This document shows positions 25,534 to 35,658 of a stretch of DNA of 64,000 bases, one piece after another. Origin of the DNA: Pandoraea sp. (lineage in GTDB: Bacteria > Pseudomonadota > Gammaproteobacteria > Burkholderiales > Burkholderiaceae); the NCBI RefSeq assembly GCF_004297875.1, contig NZ_SCSK01000010.1:59598-123597 (forward strand), read 5' to 3'. The translations under genes and the position numbers were made by a program. Position 1 is the first letter of the stretch, and every line of letters begins with the position of its first letter. Below the pieces are notes generated by a model. That model did no database searches. It saw only the letters and a list, made by a program, of their open reading frames with translations, and was not told the DNA's origin.

Positions 25534-26739
25534 CTAGCGACGCTGGCCGAACATCATCTGGCGCGCAAAGGCGGTCTTGAGCGGCGGGACAAGTTCCAGC
25601 CCCGCCAGCGCCAGGCCGCGCAAGGTCGCCAGTGGAGTGGCATCGTTCGAAAACAGCCGGGGCAGCAGATCGGTCAGGCCAATCGTCAGTTGCCGGTCGA
25701 TGGCGCGCTGCCGCGCGAAGCGCGACAATGCCGCCGGACTCACGTCGGGTGGCGAGGTGCGGCAAATCGCCTCGGTCAGCGCAAAGGCGTCGCGCAAGCC
25801 GAGGTTCAGTCCTTGTCCGGCCACCGGGTGCAGCGTTTGCGCCGCGTTACCGATCGCGGCAATGCGGCCGTCGACCAGGTGTGGCAGGGCGTTCAATCCG
25901 AGCGGAAAAACCGCCCGTCCGCTGACGCTGGTAAAGCGGCCCATGCGCGTGCCGAAGGCGTCGTTCAGGGCCGTCAGGAAGGCGTCGTCGGGCAACTGCA
26001 GGCGCTGCTCGGCCAGCGCCGGCGGGCAGCACCAGACTAGCGAGTAGCCGTTTTCAAGCGGCAGCAACGCGAGCGGTCCCTCGGCGGTAAAGCGCTCCCA
26101 GGCCCAGGATGGCAGCGGCCGATCACAGGTGACGAAGGCCACCAGCGCACTTTGCCGGTAGTCCCGTGTGCGCGGCTTTTGCTGCTGGGTCGAGAAAAGC
26201 CCGCCCTCGGCATTGATCGCCAGGGCGGCGCGCAAGGTAGTCGTCCCGGCATCTTGCTCGAGCGTGAGCGTGACGGCGTCGTTGTCCTGCCGATGCGCCG
26301 TGGCGCGCGTTTGCCGCAGGTGCGAGAAGGTCTCGGTCGGTAATACGTCAAGCCGCGCGTCCAGCGCGCGCATGACGGTGCCGTAGCGCACCACGTATCC
26401 CAATGCCGGCACGCCGTGCTCGCGATGGTCGATCACGACGCGGCCGAAGTGACGACGCTGCGATACATGAATGTGCTGTATTGGTGTCGTTTCCCGCGGG
26501 CCGGACGGCCATGCGCCCAGCCGCTCGAGCGACAGGCGGCTACCGTGCGAGAGGGCCAGTGCCCGCGGATCGGCATCGTACTGCAGCAGCGGCGGCCGGC
26601 GCGCATCGATCAGCGCAATGCGCAGCGCGGGCGCGCGCTGCGCCAGCATCAGCGCCAGCGCGGCGCCGACCGGGCCTGCGCCGACGATCGCCAGATCGAA
26701 CGTGCCGGGTTGCGCGTGAGTCGTGCCTGGCTGTGTCAT
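25534..26739 (-). CDS. UbiH/COQ6-family FAD-dependent monooxygenase
   Basis: A 401-aa flavoprotein hydroxylase, probably acting on the ubiquinone ring. The ADP-binding motif IVGAGPVGAALALML is near the N-terminus. The family block AIGNAAQTLHPVAGQGLNLGLRDAF is clear, with Asn-Ala-Ala replacing the more usual Asp-Ala-Ala. The frame is open up to 27372, but the ATG at 26739 overlaps the pepP stop and gives a proper N-terminus. pepP-ubiH is a common proteobacterial pairing. Which ring position it hydroxylates cannot be told here. Confidence 0.9.
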   Translation of the reverse strand: MTQPGTTHAQPGTFDLAIVGAGPVGAALALMLAQRAPALRIALIDARRPPLLQYDADPRALALSHGSRLSLERLGAWPSGPRETTPIQHIHVSQRRHFGRVVIDHREHGVPALGYVVRYGTVMRALDARLDVLPTETFSHLRQTRATAHRQDNDAVTLTLEQDAGTTTLRAALAINAEGGLFSTQQQKPRTRDYRQSALVAFVTCDRPLPSWAWERFTAEGPLALLPLENGYSLVWCCPPALAEQRLQLPDDAFLTALNDAFGTRMGRFTSVSGRAVFPLGLNALPHLVDGRIAAIGNAAQTLHPVAGQGLNLGLRDAFALTEAICRTSPPDVSPAALSRFARQRAIDRQLTIGLTDLLPRLFSNDATPLATLRGLALAGLELVPPLKTAFARQMMFGQRR

Positions 26740-28079
26740 TGCCGCATCAATGCCTCGATGTCGTCCGCCTTGACGGGCACGTCGCGGGTGAGCAGTTCGC
26801 AGCCCGATGGGGTGACCACCGCATCGTCTTCGATGCGAATGCCGATGTGCCAGTAGCGCTCCGGCACGTCGGGCCCGGGCCGCACGTAGATGCCCGGTTC
26901 GACCGTCAGTGCCATGTTGGCCCTGAGGATTCGCGAGGGCCGCTCGCTGCCGGCCTGACCGGCGCTTGCAGGCTCCCGGTAGTCGCCGCAGTCGTGCACG
27001 TCCATGCCGATCCAATGGCCGGTGCGGTGCATGTAAAAGCGCGTGTAGGCCTTGCTGGCGATCGCGTCGTCGAGCGTGCCGTGCTTGTCGCGAGGCAGCA
27101 GTCCGGTGTCGAGCATGCCCTGGGTCAGCACGCGCACCGCGGCGTCGTGCGGATCGTTGAAGCTGACTCCCGCGCGCGTGGCGTCGATGGCGGCCTGCTG
27201 GGCGGCCAGCACCAGATCGTAGAGTTCGCGCTGCGGCGCGCTGAAACGGCCGTTGACGGGGAAGGTCCGGGTAATGTCGGACGCATAGCCGTCGAGTTCG
27301 CAGGCCGCGTCGATCAGGCACAGATCGCCGTCGCGGCATTCGGTATCGCCCGCGCGGTAGTGCAACACGCACGCGTTTGCGCCGGTCGCGACAATCGATG
27401 TGTAGGCGGGGGACTGTGAACCGTGCCGACGGAATTCGTACAGCAGCTCGGCCTCAAGCTGATATTCGCGCATGCCTGGTCGGCAGGCTTGCATCGCGCG
27501 CACGTGAGCCTGCGCGGAAATTTGTCCGGCACGGCGCATGATGGCCAGTTCGTCGGCATCCTTGACCAGCCGCATTTCGTCGAGCGCGGCGCACAGGTCG
27601 TGCGCGGCGGACGGGGCGCTGACCCCGGCACGGGCCTGGGCGCGCACGGCGGCAAGCCAATGGCGCACCTGTCGGTCGAAGCGGGCAGAAACACCGAGCG
27701 GATAAAAGAGTGCCGGCGCATCCGCGAGCATGGCGGCGATGCGCTCGTCGAGCGTATCGATGGCATGGGCGGTGTCGAAGCCGAAGGTCTCGCGCGCGGC
27801 GTCGGGCCCGTAGCGGAAGCCGTCCCAAATTTCCCGCTCTTCGTTTTTGGGCCGGCAGAACAGCGTCGCGGTGCGATTGCGGCTATCGAGCACCAGCACC
27901 GACTCGGGTTCGCCAAAACCGCTCAGGTAGTAAAAATAGCTGTCGTGCCGGTAGGGGAAGTCGCTGTCGCGATTGCGGGTGACCTCCGGGGCTGTCGGGA
28001 GGATGGCGATTCCGCCGCCCAGGCGCGTCATGTAGTCGAAAATCTGTTCGCGGCGTTGCCGGTATCGAAGGGCGTCCAT
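26736..28079 (-). CDS. pepP: Xaa-Pro aminopeptidase P
   Basis: A 447-aa dinuclear manganese peptidase of the M24B family that removes N-terminal residues before proline. The N-terminal creatinase-like domain includes FPYRHDSYFYYLSGFGEPE. Metal ligands are in the usual places: IDAACELDGYASDITRTFPVNG (two Asp), HRTGHWIGMDVHD (His), LTVEPGIYV (Glu) and GIRIEDDAVV (Glu). Length agrees with E. coli PepP. It is coupled to the downstream flavoprotein by a four-base overlap. Confidence 0.96.
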   Translation of the reverse strand: MDALRYRQRREQIFDYMTRLGGGIAILPTAPEVTRNRDSDFPYRHDSYFYYLSGFGEPESVLVLDSRNRTATLFCRPKNEEREIWDGFRYGPDAARETFGFDTAHAIDTLDERIAAMLADAPALFYPLGVSARFDRQVRHWLAAVRAQARAGVSAPSAAHDLCAALDEMRLVKDADELAIMRRAGQISAQAHVRAMQACRPGMREYQLEAELLYEFRRHGSQSPAYTSIVATGANACVLHYRAGDTECRDGDLCLIDAACELDGYASDITRTFPVNGRFSAPQRELYDLVLAAQQAAIDATRAGVSFNDPHDAAVRVLTQGMLDTGLLPRDKHGTLDDAIASKAYTRFYMHRTGHWIGMDVHDCGDYREPASAGQAGSERPSRILRANMALTVEPGIYVRPGPDVPERYWHIGIRIEDDAVVTPSGCELLTRDVPVKADDIEALMRQ

Positions 28080-28124
28080 GAGAGGTCCGTTGGATTGGCG
28101 TGCGTAAAGGGGATGCGCTGCTGC

Positions 28125-28859
28125 TCAGGGCAATTCTAGCGCTGGTGGCGATGCGTTGCCGGCCGCGCTCAGGCGCCGGTCGAGCGCGGCCAGTTGCGCG
28201 GGCGTACCGATATTGTCCCAGGCGCCATGCCAGCATTCGCCGCTGGCCGTGCCGGCGGCAATGCTGGCACGGTAGAACGGCGTCATCGCCTGGCGTGCGC
28301 CCGGCGCCATTGCGTCGAACAGGCGCAAGTCATACAGCCCGATGTTGCCGAAGGTCAGTCGCTGCGACGCCAGGGCGGGGTCGAGCGACAGGCGCCCGTC
28401 GCACAGCGCAAAGTCACCGTCGGGATGAAACGGCGGGTTGGGCACCATCACCAGGTGCATGCCGGGTTCGGCGCACCTGCCGAGGCGCTCGGCGTGCCGG
28501 CGCAGGCCCGCATAATCATAATCGGTGTGGATGTCGCCGCTGACGGCAAGAAATATATTGCCATCGCCAGTCAGCAGATCGCGCGCATGGGCGATGCCGC
28601 CGGCTGTCTCGAGTGCCTCGCCCTCCGGCGAATAGTCGATTTGGACGCCAAAGCGCCGACCGTCGCCCAGCACATCCTCGATCTGCTGGCCGAGCCATGC
28701 GTGATTGATCACGATACGAACGAACCCGGCAGCGGCCAATTGCTCGATCTGCCAGACAATCAGCGGTTTGCCACCTGCGCACAGCAACGGCTTGGGCGTG
28801 GTGTCGGTGAGCGGGCGCATGCGATCGCCCCGCCCGGCTGCGAAAATCATCGCTTTCAT
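28125..28859 (-). CDS. murU: N-acetylmuramate alpha-1-phosphate uridylyltransferase
   Basis: A 244-aa sugar nucleotidyltransferase. The start MKAMIFAAGRGDRMRPLT holds the GxGxRxxPLT nucleotide site, with TPKPLL following. In the cell-wall recycling route known from Pseudomonas, MurU makes UDP-MurNAc from MurNAc-1-phosphate, bypassing fosfomycin-sensitive MurA. The call over other nucleotidyltransferases rests on the partner amgK gene, whose stop lies 3 bp from this start. The substrate is therefore inferred from context. Confidence 0.88.
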   Translation of the reverse strand: MKAMIFAAGRGDRMRPLTDTTPKPLLCAGGKPLIVWQIEQLAAAGFVRIVINHAWLGQQIEDVLGDGRRFGVQIDYSPEGEALETAGGIAHARDLLTGDGNIFLAVSGDIHTDYDYAGLRRHAERLGRCAEPGMHLVMVPNPPFHPDGDFALCDGRLSLDPALASQRLTFGNIGLYDLRLFDAMAPGARQAMTPFYRASIAAGTASGECWHGAWDNIGTPAQLAALDRRLSAAGNASPPALELP

Positions 28860-28862
28860 CGG

Positions 28863-29927
28863 TCAGAACGTATAGCCAACCGCCGCACTCTTGCCGTCCA
28901 GCGCATCGAGCAGTCGCGCGAGCGGATGCAGTGGTTTGTAGCGCGCGGCCACCTTGTGGGCATACTGCATGAAGCGCGGCGTGTCGGCCAGATAACGGGG
29001 CTTGCCGTCGCGGTATTGGATGCGCGCGAAAATGCCCAGCACCTTGAGATGACGCTGCAGGCCCATCCATTCGCATTCCTGGTAGAACTCGCCGAAATCC
29101 TGCCGCACCGGCAAACCTGCGCGTTTGGCGTTTTCCCAATAGTAAATCAGCCAATCGAGTTGCAGTTCCTCGTCCCAGCTGATGAAGGCGTCGCGCAGCA
29201 GCGAGACGACATCGTAGGTCAGCGGGCCGTATACGGCATCCTGGAAGTCGAGGATGCCTGGGTTCGGTTCACTCACCATCAGGTTGCGCGGCATGTAGTC
29301 CCGGTGCACATAGACCTGCGGCTGCGCCAGTGCGCTGTCGATCAGCAAAGCGCCAGTTTTGGCCAGTACTTCCTGTTGCGATGGCGACAAAGCCATATCC
29401 AGATGGCGCTCGATGTACCAGGTCGGAAACAGATCCAGTTCGCGCTGCAGCAGCGCGTTATCGTATGGCGGCAGCTGACCCGGCCGGCTGGCAAGCTGCC
29501 AGGCGATCAGCGCGTCGAAGGCCGCACGATACAACCGCGTGGCATTATCCTGGTCGAGCACGTCCAGGTAGGTGGCCCGCCCCAGATCGCTCAGGAGCAG
29601 GAAGCCTTGCGCCAGGTCTTGCGCCAGTATCCTGGGGGCGTTCAGGCCGGCCTCGTGCAACAGCCCGCTCACGTGTACGAACGGCCGGCAATCCTCCTGG
29701 GGCGGCGGCGCATCCATGACGATCAGGGTCGGATGTGCGGGTGAGGCGCTGCAGACCCGGAAGTAACGACGAAAACTCGCGTCGGCGGAGGCTGGCGCGA
29801 TGGTGGCGAGGTCAAGCGCGAAAGACGCCTCGACCCCGGCCAGCCAGTGCTCGAGAGCGGCCTGCCGTGCTTCGGCGTGGGCTTTCGCGAGCGGATCGGG
29901 GGTTGCGGTTGCAGGAAGTGCGGTCAT
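28863..29927 (-). CDS. amgK: N-acetylmuramate/N-acetylglucosamine anomeric kinase
   Basis: A 354-aa aminoglycoside phosphotransferase-fold kinase. The catalytic loop VHRDYMPRNLM and metal-binding LDFQDAVYGP are clear, as is the N-terminal ASFRRYFRV block. AmgK phosphorylates MurNAc at C1, feeding murU next to it. The open frame extends to 30089 past lptD's promoter, but the ATG at 29927 is the first that keeps the family N-terminus. It diverges from lptD; both serve envelope biogenesis. Confidence 0.88.
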   Translation of the reverse strand: MTALPATATPDPLAKAHAEARQAALEHWLAGVEASFALDLATIAPASADASFRRYFRVCSASPAHPTLIVMDAPPPQEDCRPFVHVSGLLHEAGLNAPRILAQDLAQGFLLLSDLGRATYLDVLDQDNATRLYRAAFDALIAWQLASRPGQLPPYDNALLQRELDLFPTWYIERHLDMALSPSQQEVLAKTGALLIDSALAQPQVYVHRDYMPRNLMVSEPNPGILDFQDAVYGPLTYDVVSLLRDAFISWDEELQLDWLIYYWENAKRAGLPVRQDFGEFYQECEWMGLQRHLKVLGIFARIQYRDGKPRYLADTPRFMQYAHKVAARYKPLHPLARLLDALDGKSAAVGYTF

Positions 29928-29953
29928 GATGTGGGGGTGAAAACGTCTTGCCA

Positions 29954-29959
29954 TATAAT
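29954..29959 (+). promoter_or_regulatory. Candidate -10 element for lptD
   Basis: TATAAT in the 164-bp divergent gap between amgK and lptD, 133 bp before the lptD ATG. No strong -35 lies at the right distance. The overlapping TATTAT on the other strand could be a -10 for amgK. Confidence 0.35.
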
Positions 29960-30091
29960 ACCCGATGATGTTTTCCAAACGCCCTACTTCTCGAACCCGA
30001 CCGACCGCTTCGCCCGTTACGGCCCTGACCGTATCGGACGCGAATTTGGCCGCCTGCAGGTGGCGCCCTGGTTGTCTCGCCATTTGCATTC

Positions 30092-32404
30092 ATGCCGCCT
30101 AGATCCATTTATTCGCCCTTGGGGCTCAGGCTGAAACCGCTCGTGCTGCTCCTGTCCTTGCCGGGGTGGTGGGCCGGACATGCCATTGGGCAGGAAATCT
30201 CGCCCCCTGTGCTGGCCGGTGCCGGTGGCCTGCAATTGCAGAGCGTGCCCGCGTTGCAGGACTTCTCCCTCGGGCCGAACCAGGGCGTGGCGATTTTCAC
30301 CAGGAGCGACAGCGCCCAAGGACAGGTCGATCGCGACGTCACGCTCAAAGGCGCCGCCGAGATGCGGCACTATCGCTCGGTGGTCAAGGCCGACCATATC
30401 CATTACGACGAAGACAGCGACGTCGTCAGCGCAACCGGCAGCGTGCGGCTGACCGACAACGGCAGCCGCTTTATCGGGCCGCAGGCGAGCCTGCACCTGG
30501 AAGCCGGCGACGGTTTCATGCTCACGCCCTCGTACCATATCGGCGCGACCAATGGCGGCGGCAAGGCCAAGCGCATCGACATCGCCGATCAGACTCAGAT
30601 CAAGGTGACCGACGGCACCTATTCCGGCTGCAGTTGCCAGAAGGATCCCGCCTGGTATTTCCGCGCCAAGGAGATGGATTTCGATACCGATCGAGGCGTG
30701 GGCACGGCATACAACGGCGTGCTGTTCTTTCAACACGTCCCGATTCTCGCCAGCCCATACCTGACGTTCCCGCTCACCAGCGCGCGTCGTTCCGGTTTGC
30801 TGCCACCGACTTTCGGGCAGAGCTCGACCAGCGGGTTCGAGTTCATGCAGCCGTACTATTTCAATATCGCGCCCAACCGCGATCTGACCTTTGCGCCGCG
30901 CATCCTGACCAAGCGCGGCATCCAATGGAACACCGAATTCCGCTATCTCGAGCCGACCTACTCGGGCAAATTGCATGTCGAGTACCTGAATAACGACCAT
31001 CTGACCGGCACCAACCGGTATCTGTATTCGTTGCAGCACAATCAGACCTTGCCGTTCGGCGTGCAGGCCTTCGTCAATTACACCAAGGTCTCCGATTCGA
31101 CCTACCCGCAGGATTTTGGCGCCAATAACTTCCAGTATGGCGTGACCAGCCAATACACGCAGCAGGCCGGCCTGGCCTGGGGTATCGGCGACTGGACGTT
31201 CATGACGCAGGTGCTGGATTATCAGACGCTCGCGCCGAACGCGCCGCCGTATGACATGAAGCCGGAACTGCAGGCGACATACAACAAGTACGATTGGCAT
31301 GGATTCGACATCAACGTCGTCAACGACTACACGAATTTCCGCATGCCGACGCCGTCCACTTTGCAACCGGACGGGCAGCGGATCTACTCGAAGGCGACGG
31401 TCAGTTACCCGTTCCTGACGCCGGGTTACTACGCGATCCCGAAGGTCATCTTCAACGCGACGTCGTATCAGATCAGCAATCTGGCGACCGGCGTGCCGGA
31501 CAACATCAACCGCACGGTGCCGACGTTGAGTTTCGACACCGGACTCGACTTCGAACGTAATCTGCACTGGTTTGGCCTGAACCTGATCCAGACGCTCGAG
31601 CCGAGGCTGTTCTACGTATATACGCCATACCGCAACCAGGACGCGATTCCGCTGTTCGATACGTCCGCGGCCAATTTCAATATGGCGGAGATCTTCAGCG
31701 AGAACTCCTTTGTCGGCAACGACCGGATCGCCGATGCCAACCGCATCACGGTGGGCGTGACGTCGCGGTTCATCAATGCCGATACCGGCGCCGAGTTGGC
31801 CCGCTTCGTGATTGCGCAGCGCTATAACTTCAGGCCGTCGCGGGTGACGCTGCTGCCCGGCGGCGAGCCCGACGACTCGACGATGTCCGATGTGGTGGTC
31901 GGCGCGTCGACGCAGTTGCCCTATAACTGGCAATTCACCTCCGACCTGCAGTACAGCCCGAACAGCCGCCAGGTCAACCAGACCGACGTCGGCCTGACCT
32001 GGCGTCCGGGCGGGCGCCGCGTGTTCAATGCGTACTACCACTATCTGCCGGTCTCGCCGCTGCTCAACAACACCGAGGTCGATCAGATTCAACTCTCGGC
32101 GCAGTGGCCGCTCACGCGCCGGATCGGCCTGGCCGGCAGCGTCACTTATGCACCCAACACGCATAACGTCGTCGATGCACTGGCAGGTTTCGAGTATGAT
32201 GCCGATTGCTGGGCGTTCCGGATCGCTTTCCAGCGCTACACCACGAGTCTCAATACATCGAATACCGGGGTTTTCGCTCAACTCGAACTCAAAGGCCTGT
32301 CCAAGACCGGTACCAGTGTGACACGGGCTTTCCAGCAGGCAATACCAGGCTATACGCCTCAGACACCGACACCGATTCCTTCCCGATTCACCAACTATGA
32401 ATGA
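30092..32404 (+). CDS. lptD: LPS-assembly protein LptD
   Basis: A 770-aa outer-membrane barrel that places LPS on the cell surface with LptE. A signal peptide (about residues 1-34, ending before QEISPP) precedes the periplasmic OstA jellyroll (VTLKGAAEMRHY...DHIHYDEDSDVVSATGSVRL) and a long beta-barrel domain. Cysteines near GCSCQKDP and a late DADCWAF could form the inter-domain disulfides needed for function. Its last codons overlap the surA start by eight bases. lptD-surA-pdxA-rsmA is a conserved cluster. Confidence 0.97.
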   Translation: MPPRSIYSPLGLRLKPLVLLLSLPGWWAGHAIGQEISPPVLAGAGGLQLQSVPALQDFSLGPNQGVAIFTRSDSAQGQVDRDVTLKGAAEMRHYRSVVKADHIHYDEDSDVVSATGSVRLTDNGSRFIGPQASLHLEAGDGFMLTPSYHIGATNGGGKAKRIDIADQTQIKVTDGTYSGCSCQKDPAWYFRAKEMDFDTDRGVGTAYNGVLFFQHVPILASPYLTFPLTSARRSGLLPPTFGQSSTSGFEFMQPYYFNIAPNRDLTFAPRILTKRGIQWNTEFRYLEPTYSGKLHVEYLNNDHLTGTNRYLYSLQHNQTLPFGVQAFVNYTKVSDSTYPQDFGANNFQYGVTSQYTQQAGLAWGIGDWTFMTQVLDYQTLAPNAPPYDMKPELQATYNKYDWHGFDINVVNDYTNFRMPTPSTLQPDGQRIYSKATVSYPFLTPGYYAIPKVIFNATSYQISNLATGVPDNINRTVPTLSFDTGLDFERNLHWFGLNLIQTLEPRLFYVYTPYRNQDAIPLFDTSAANFNMAEIFSENSFVGNDRIADANRITVGVTSRFINADTGAELARFVIAQRYNFRPSRVTLLPGGEPDDSTMSDVVVGASTQLPYNWQFTSDLQYSPNSRQVNQTDVGLTWRPGGRRVFNAYYHYLPVSPLLNNTEVDQIQLSAQWPLTRRIGLAGSVTYAPNTHNVVDALAGFEYDADCWAFRIAFQRYTTSLNTSNTGVFAQLELKGLSKTGTSVTRAFQQAIPGYTPQTPTPIPSRFTNYE

Positions 32405-33785
32405 CGTCATCATGAAGCGTATTCGTGCACAGTGGGCCCCGGCCTCGCTGCTCTCGTGCTTGTGCCTCGGCCTGTGGCTGGTTACCGGCGGCGCGTTTGC
32501 ACAAGCGGTCGGCGCAGGGTCCGCAGACCAGCCGTCGGCCTCGAAACCGGTCGATTCGATCGTCGCAGTGGTCAACGATGCCGTGATTACACGCAATCAA
32601 CTCGATGCGCGCGTCAAGGAAACCAAGCGGCAGCTCACGCTGCAAGGGCGCCCGGTTCCGGATGACGAGACGTTGCAGCAGCAGGTGCTTGATCAGATGA
32701 TCCTGATCGACGTGCAACTGCAGCGCGCCAAGGACGACGGCATCACGGTCAGTGACGCCGATCTCTCTCAGGCGATTCAGCGGGTGGCTGCCGACAACAA
32801 GATGTCAGTCGACCAGTACCGGCAGCGGCTGGCGTCGATGGGCGTGTCCTGGCCCGTGTTCCGCAATGAAGTGCGCGAGCAGATGCTGATTGCGCGGGTG
32901 CGCGAAGCGGAAGTCGACAGCAAGGTGGAAGTGTCGCAATCCGAAATCGATGCCTATCTGGCGGGCCAGAACAATGGCCAGGCCAATGACAAGCCGACTG
33001 AATATCACGTCGCGCAAATCGTGATCGGTGTGCCGGCCAACGCCACTGCCGAACAAATGAGCCAGGCCAAGCGCAAGGCCGAGGATCTGCTCGCGCAGGT
33101 CAAGAGCGGCGCGGACTTCGCCACGTTGGCGGAAAAGTATTCTGACGGCGAAGCCGCCGCCAAGGGCGGTGACCTGGGATATCGCATCGCGGAACGCCTG
33201 CCCGACCTGCTGCTCGATGCGGTCAAGAACCTGAAAGGCGGCGAAGTCGTGCCGCAAGTGCTGCAGGGCAAGGACGGCTTTCATGTCGTCAAACTGCTCG
33301 ACGTTCGTCAGGGTGGCGCACCCACCGGTATGCTCGTGCCGCAGATTCATGCACGCCACATCCTGATCAAGATCGGCAATGGCGTGACGGCAGAACAGGC
33401 ACGTGAGCAACTGCTCGAGATCAAGCACAAGATCGAGGCCGGCGACGGAACCTTTGCTGAATATGCGAAGAAATATTCCGCGGACGGATCGGCATCGCAG
33501 GGCGGCGATCTCGGCTGGCTGTCTCCCGGCGAGACCGTGCCGGCGTTCGAGCGTGCCCTCAGTACCCTCAAGGACGGGCAGATCAGCGATCCGGTCCGCA
33601 CGCAGTTCGGCTACCACCTGATCCAGGTGCTGGGTCACCGGGAAGAGCGTGTCACGGGAGACCAGGAGCGCAATCTGGCGCTGCAGGAGATCCGCGCGCG
33701 CAAAGCCGAGGCGGCTTATCGCAACTGGCTGCTGCAATTGCGTGACAGCGCCTACGTCGATAACCGGCTGCATCAGCCGAACTGA
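32397..33785 (+). CDS. surA: Periplasmic chaperone/peptidyl-prolyl isomerase SurA
   Basis: A 462-aa chaperone for outer-membrane proteins. A signal peptide ends near GAFAQA. The N-terminal chaperone domain (VDSIVAVVNDAVITRNQLD) is followed by two parvulin domains, each with the F..A..YS.......GGDLG signature (about residues 240-262 and 355-378). The ATG at 32397 overlaps lptD; a second ATG at 32412 (MKRIRAQ) gives a slightly more typical signal. LptD itself is a SurA client, so the linkage makes biological sense. Confidence 0.96.
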   Translation: MNDVIMKRIRAQWAPASLLSCLCLGLWLVTGGAFAQAVGAGSADQPSASKPVDSIVAVVNDAVITRNQLDARVKETKRQLTLQGRPVPDDETLQQQVLDQMILIDVQLQRAKDDGITVSDADLSQAIQRVAADNKMSVDQYRQRLASMGVSWPVFRNEVREQMLIARVREAEVDSKVEVSQSEIDAYLAGQNNGQANDKPTEYHVAQIVIGVPANATAEQMSQAKRKAEDLLAQVKSGADFATLAEKYSDGEAAAKGGDLGYRIAERLPDLLLDAVKNLKGGEVVPQVLQGKDGFHVVKLLDVRQGGAPTGMLVPQIHARHILIKIGNGVTAEQAREQLLEIKHKIEAGDGTFAEYAKKYSADGSASQGGDLGWLSPGETVPAFERALSTLKDGQISDPVRTQFGYHLIQVLGHREERVTGDQERNLALQEIRARKAEAAYRNWLLQLRDSAYVDNRLHQPN

Positions 33786-33797
33786 CCGCGTAAACCC

Positions 33798-34814
33798 ATG
33801 CTGACCGATAGCGCCGCCCGACCGCTCCAACTGGCCGTGACCTCCGGCGAACCGGCCGGGGTGGGGCCGGAGCTGACGGTTCAGGCGCTCGCGCAACTCG
33901 ACGCGCAGAACGAGTTGACCGATGTCCGTTGCCACGTGTTGGGCGATGCCGGGTTACTGGCGCAGCGGGCCGGCGCGGTCGGCCTGCAGGCCGAGTGGGC
34001 CGGCATGCTGGCCGGCGGCCGCGTCGTCATGGCACATCACGCGCTGGCCGTACCGGCCAGGCCCGGGCAGCTCGATGCCCGCAATGGTCCATATGTGCTG
34101 GCACTGCTCGACGACGCGATCGACGGCGCGCTGCACGGACGCTACGACGCACTGATCACCGCACCGCTGCAGAAAAGCACCATTAACGACGCCGGCGTGC
34201 CGTTCACCGGTCATACGGAATACCTGGCGCAGCGCACCGGTGTTGCCAAAGTGGTGATGATGCTGGCCGGCGGCGGCCTGCGCGTTGCGCTGGCGACCAC
34301 GCACCTGCCGCTCGCCCGCGTGCCGGCGGCGCTCGAGCGCGGTGATCTGCTGGCCACGCTGCGCATCATCGACGCGGATTTGGCGCGCTATTTCGGCAAG
34401 CGTCGCCCGCGCATCCTGGTTACGGGGCTGAATCCGCATGCCGGCGAGCACGGCTATCTCGGGCGCGAGGAAATCGACGTCATTGCGCCAGCCTTGGCCG
34501 ATGCCCGTGCCGAAGGCATCGAAGCGATGGGGCCGTATCCGGCCGACACGCTGTTTCAGCCGCGCTATTTGGCCGATGCCGACTGTGTGCTGGCCATGTA
34601 TCACGACCAGGGCCTACCGGTTCTGAAGTACGCCAGCTTCGGGCGCGGCGTCAATATCACGCTCGGCTTGCCGATCATTCGCACGTCGGTCGATCACGGC
34701 ACGGCACTCGATCTGGCCGGCTCTGGCCGTGCCGATTGCGGCAGCCTCATCGAGGCGCTGCGCACGGCGGCTCATATGGCGCGAACCGTGCGTCGGATCG
34801 AACCCGCCGCCTGA
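33798..34814 (+). CDS. pdxA: 4-hydroxythreonine-4-phosphate dehydrogenase
   Basis: A 338-aa metal-dependent dehydrogenase of pyridoxal phosphate synthesis. Motifs: [14 protein letters not shown] at the N-terminus, [25 protein letters not shown] with the metal-binding His, GLNPHAGE, and [13 protein letters not shown]. It starts 12 bp after surA. The order surA-pdxA-rsmA is the same as in E. coli. Confidence 0.97.
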   Translation: MLTDSAARPLQLAVTSGEPAGVGPELTVQALAQLDAQNELTDVRCHVLGDAGLLAQRAGAVGLQAEWAGMLAGGRVVMAHHALAVPARPGQLDARNGPYVLALLDDAIDGALHGRYDALITAPLQKSTINDAGVPFTGHTEYLAQRTGVAKVVMMLAGGGLRVALATTHLPLARVPAALERGDLLATLRIIDADLARYFGKRRPRILVTGLNPHAGEHGYLGREEIDVIAPALADARAEGIEAMGPYPADTLFQPRYLADADCVLAMYHDQGLPVLKYASFGRGVNITLGLPIIRTSVDHGTALDLAGSGRADCGSLIEALRTAAHMARTVRRIEPAA

Positions 34815-34827
34815 GGAATTTCGCAGT

Positions 34828-35658
34828 ATGGTCAAACCCCCGCAACGGCCGGCGGCCCATCAGGGTCATATCGCGCGCAAGCGCTTCGGACAGAACTTTC
34901 TCGTCGATCTGGGCATCATCGACGCCATCGTTGCGGCCATTGCGCCGCAACGCCAGGATCTGATGGTCGAGATCGGTCCCGGGCTCGGCGCGTTGACCGC
35001 GCCGTTGCTCGAGCACCTGGACCATCTGCACGCGGTCGAACTCGACCGCGATCTGCTGGCACGTCTGGAAAAGCGCTTTGGCGCCCGGCTCACGCTGCAC
35101 GCGGGTGACGCACTGGCGTTCGACTTCAACCAGCTGGCGCCGGCCGGCGGATTGCGCATCGTCGGCAACCTGCCGTACAACATCTCCAGCCCGCTGCTCT
35201 TTCATTTGATGCAGTTTGCCGACCGCGTGCGCGACCAGCACTTCATGCTGCAGGATGAAGTCGTCGATCGCATGGTGGCCGAGCCAGGCACCAAGGACTA
35301 TGGGCGCCTGTCCGTCATGCTGCAGTTTCGCTACTGGATGGACAAGGTGCTGGACGTGCCTCCGACGTCGTTCAACCCGCCCCCCAAGGTCAATTCTGCT
35401 GTGGTAAGGATGATTCCGCTGCCACAGAAGGATTTGCCCTCGATCGATCCGGCCGTGCTCGGGAGTGTGGTGGCCAGCGCGTTCTCGCAACGGCGCAAGA
35501 TGCTGCGCAACACGCTGGCCGACTATCTCGAGCGCGTCGATTTCGCGGCGCTTGCTTTCGATCTGACGCGTCGCGCCGAGGATGTGCCGGTAGCCGAATA
35601 TGTCACGCTGGCCCAGGCGGTCGCCGCGAGCATGCCGCCGGCTAGCGCCGCAGGTTGA
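34828..35658 (+). CDS. rsmA: 16S rRNA (adenine(1518/1519)-N6)-dimethyltransferase
   Basis: A 276-aa SAM enzyme that dimethylates two adenines near the 3' end of 16S rRNA. Motifs: [11 protein letters not shown] at the N-terminus, [15 protein letters not shown] for SAM binding, and the catalytic [14 protein letters not shown]. The ATG at 34828 is chosen because the frame upstream overlaps pdxA and lacks family sequence. Its 3' end overlaps the converging EamA gene by 17 bp. Confidence 0.97.
   Translation: MVKPPQRPAAHQGHIARKRFGQNFLVDLGIIDAIVAAIAPQRQDLMVEIGPGLGALTAPLLEHLDHLHAVELDRDLLARLEKRFGARLTLHAGDALAFDFNQLAPAGGLRIVGNLPYNISSPLLFHLMQFADRVRDQHFMLQDEVVDRMVAEPGTKDYGRLSVMLQFRYWMDKVLDVPPTSFNPPPKVNSAVVRMIPLPQKDLPSIDPAVLGSVVASAFSQRRKMLRNTLADYLERVDFAALAFDLTRRAEDVPVAEYVTLAQAVAASMPPASAAG

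Noticed and set aside
30017..32596. 859-aa open frame on the minus strand across lptD
   Set aside because: Same kind of antisense shadow; lptD on the plus strand has a signal peptide and conserved domains.
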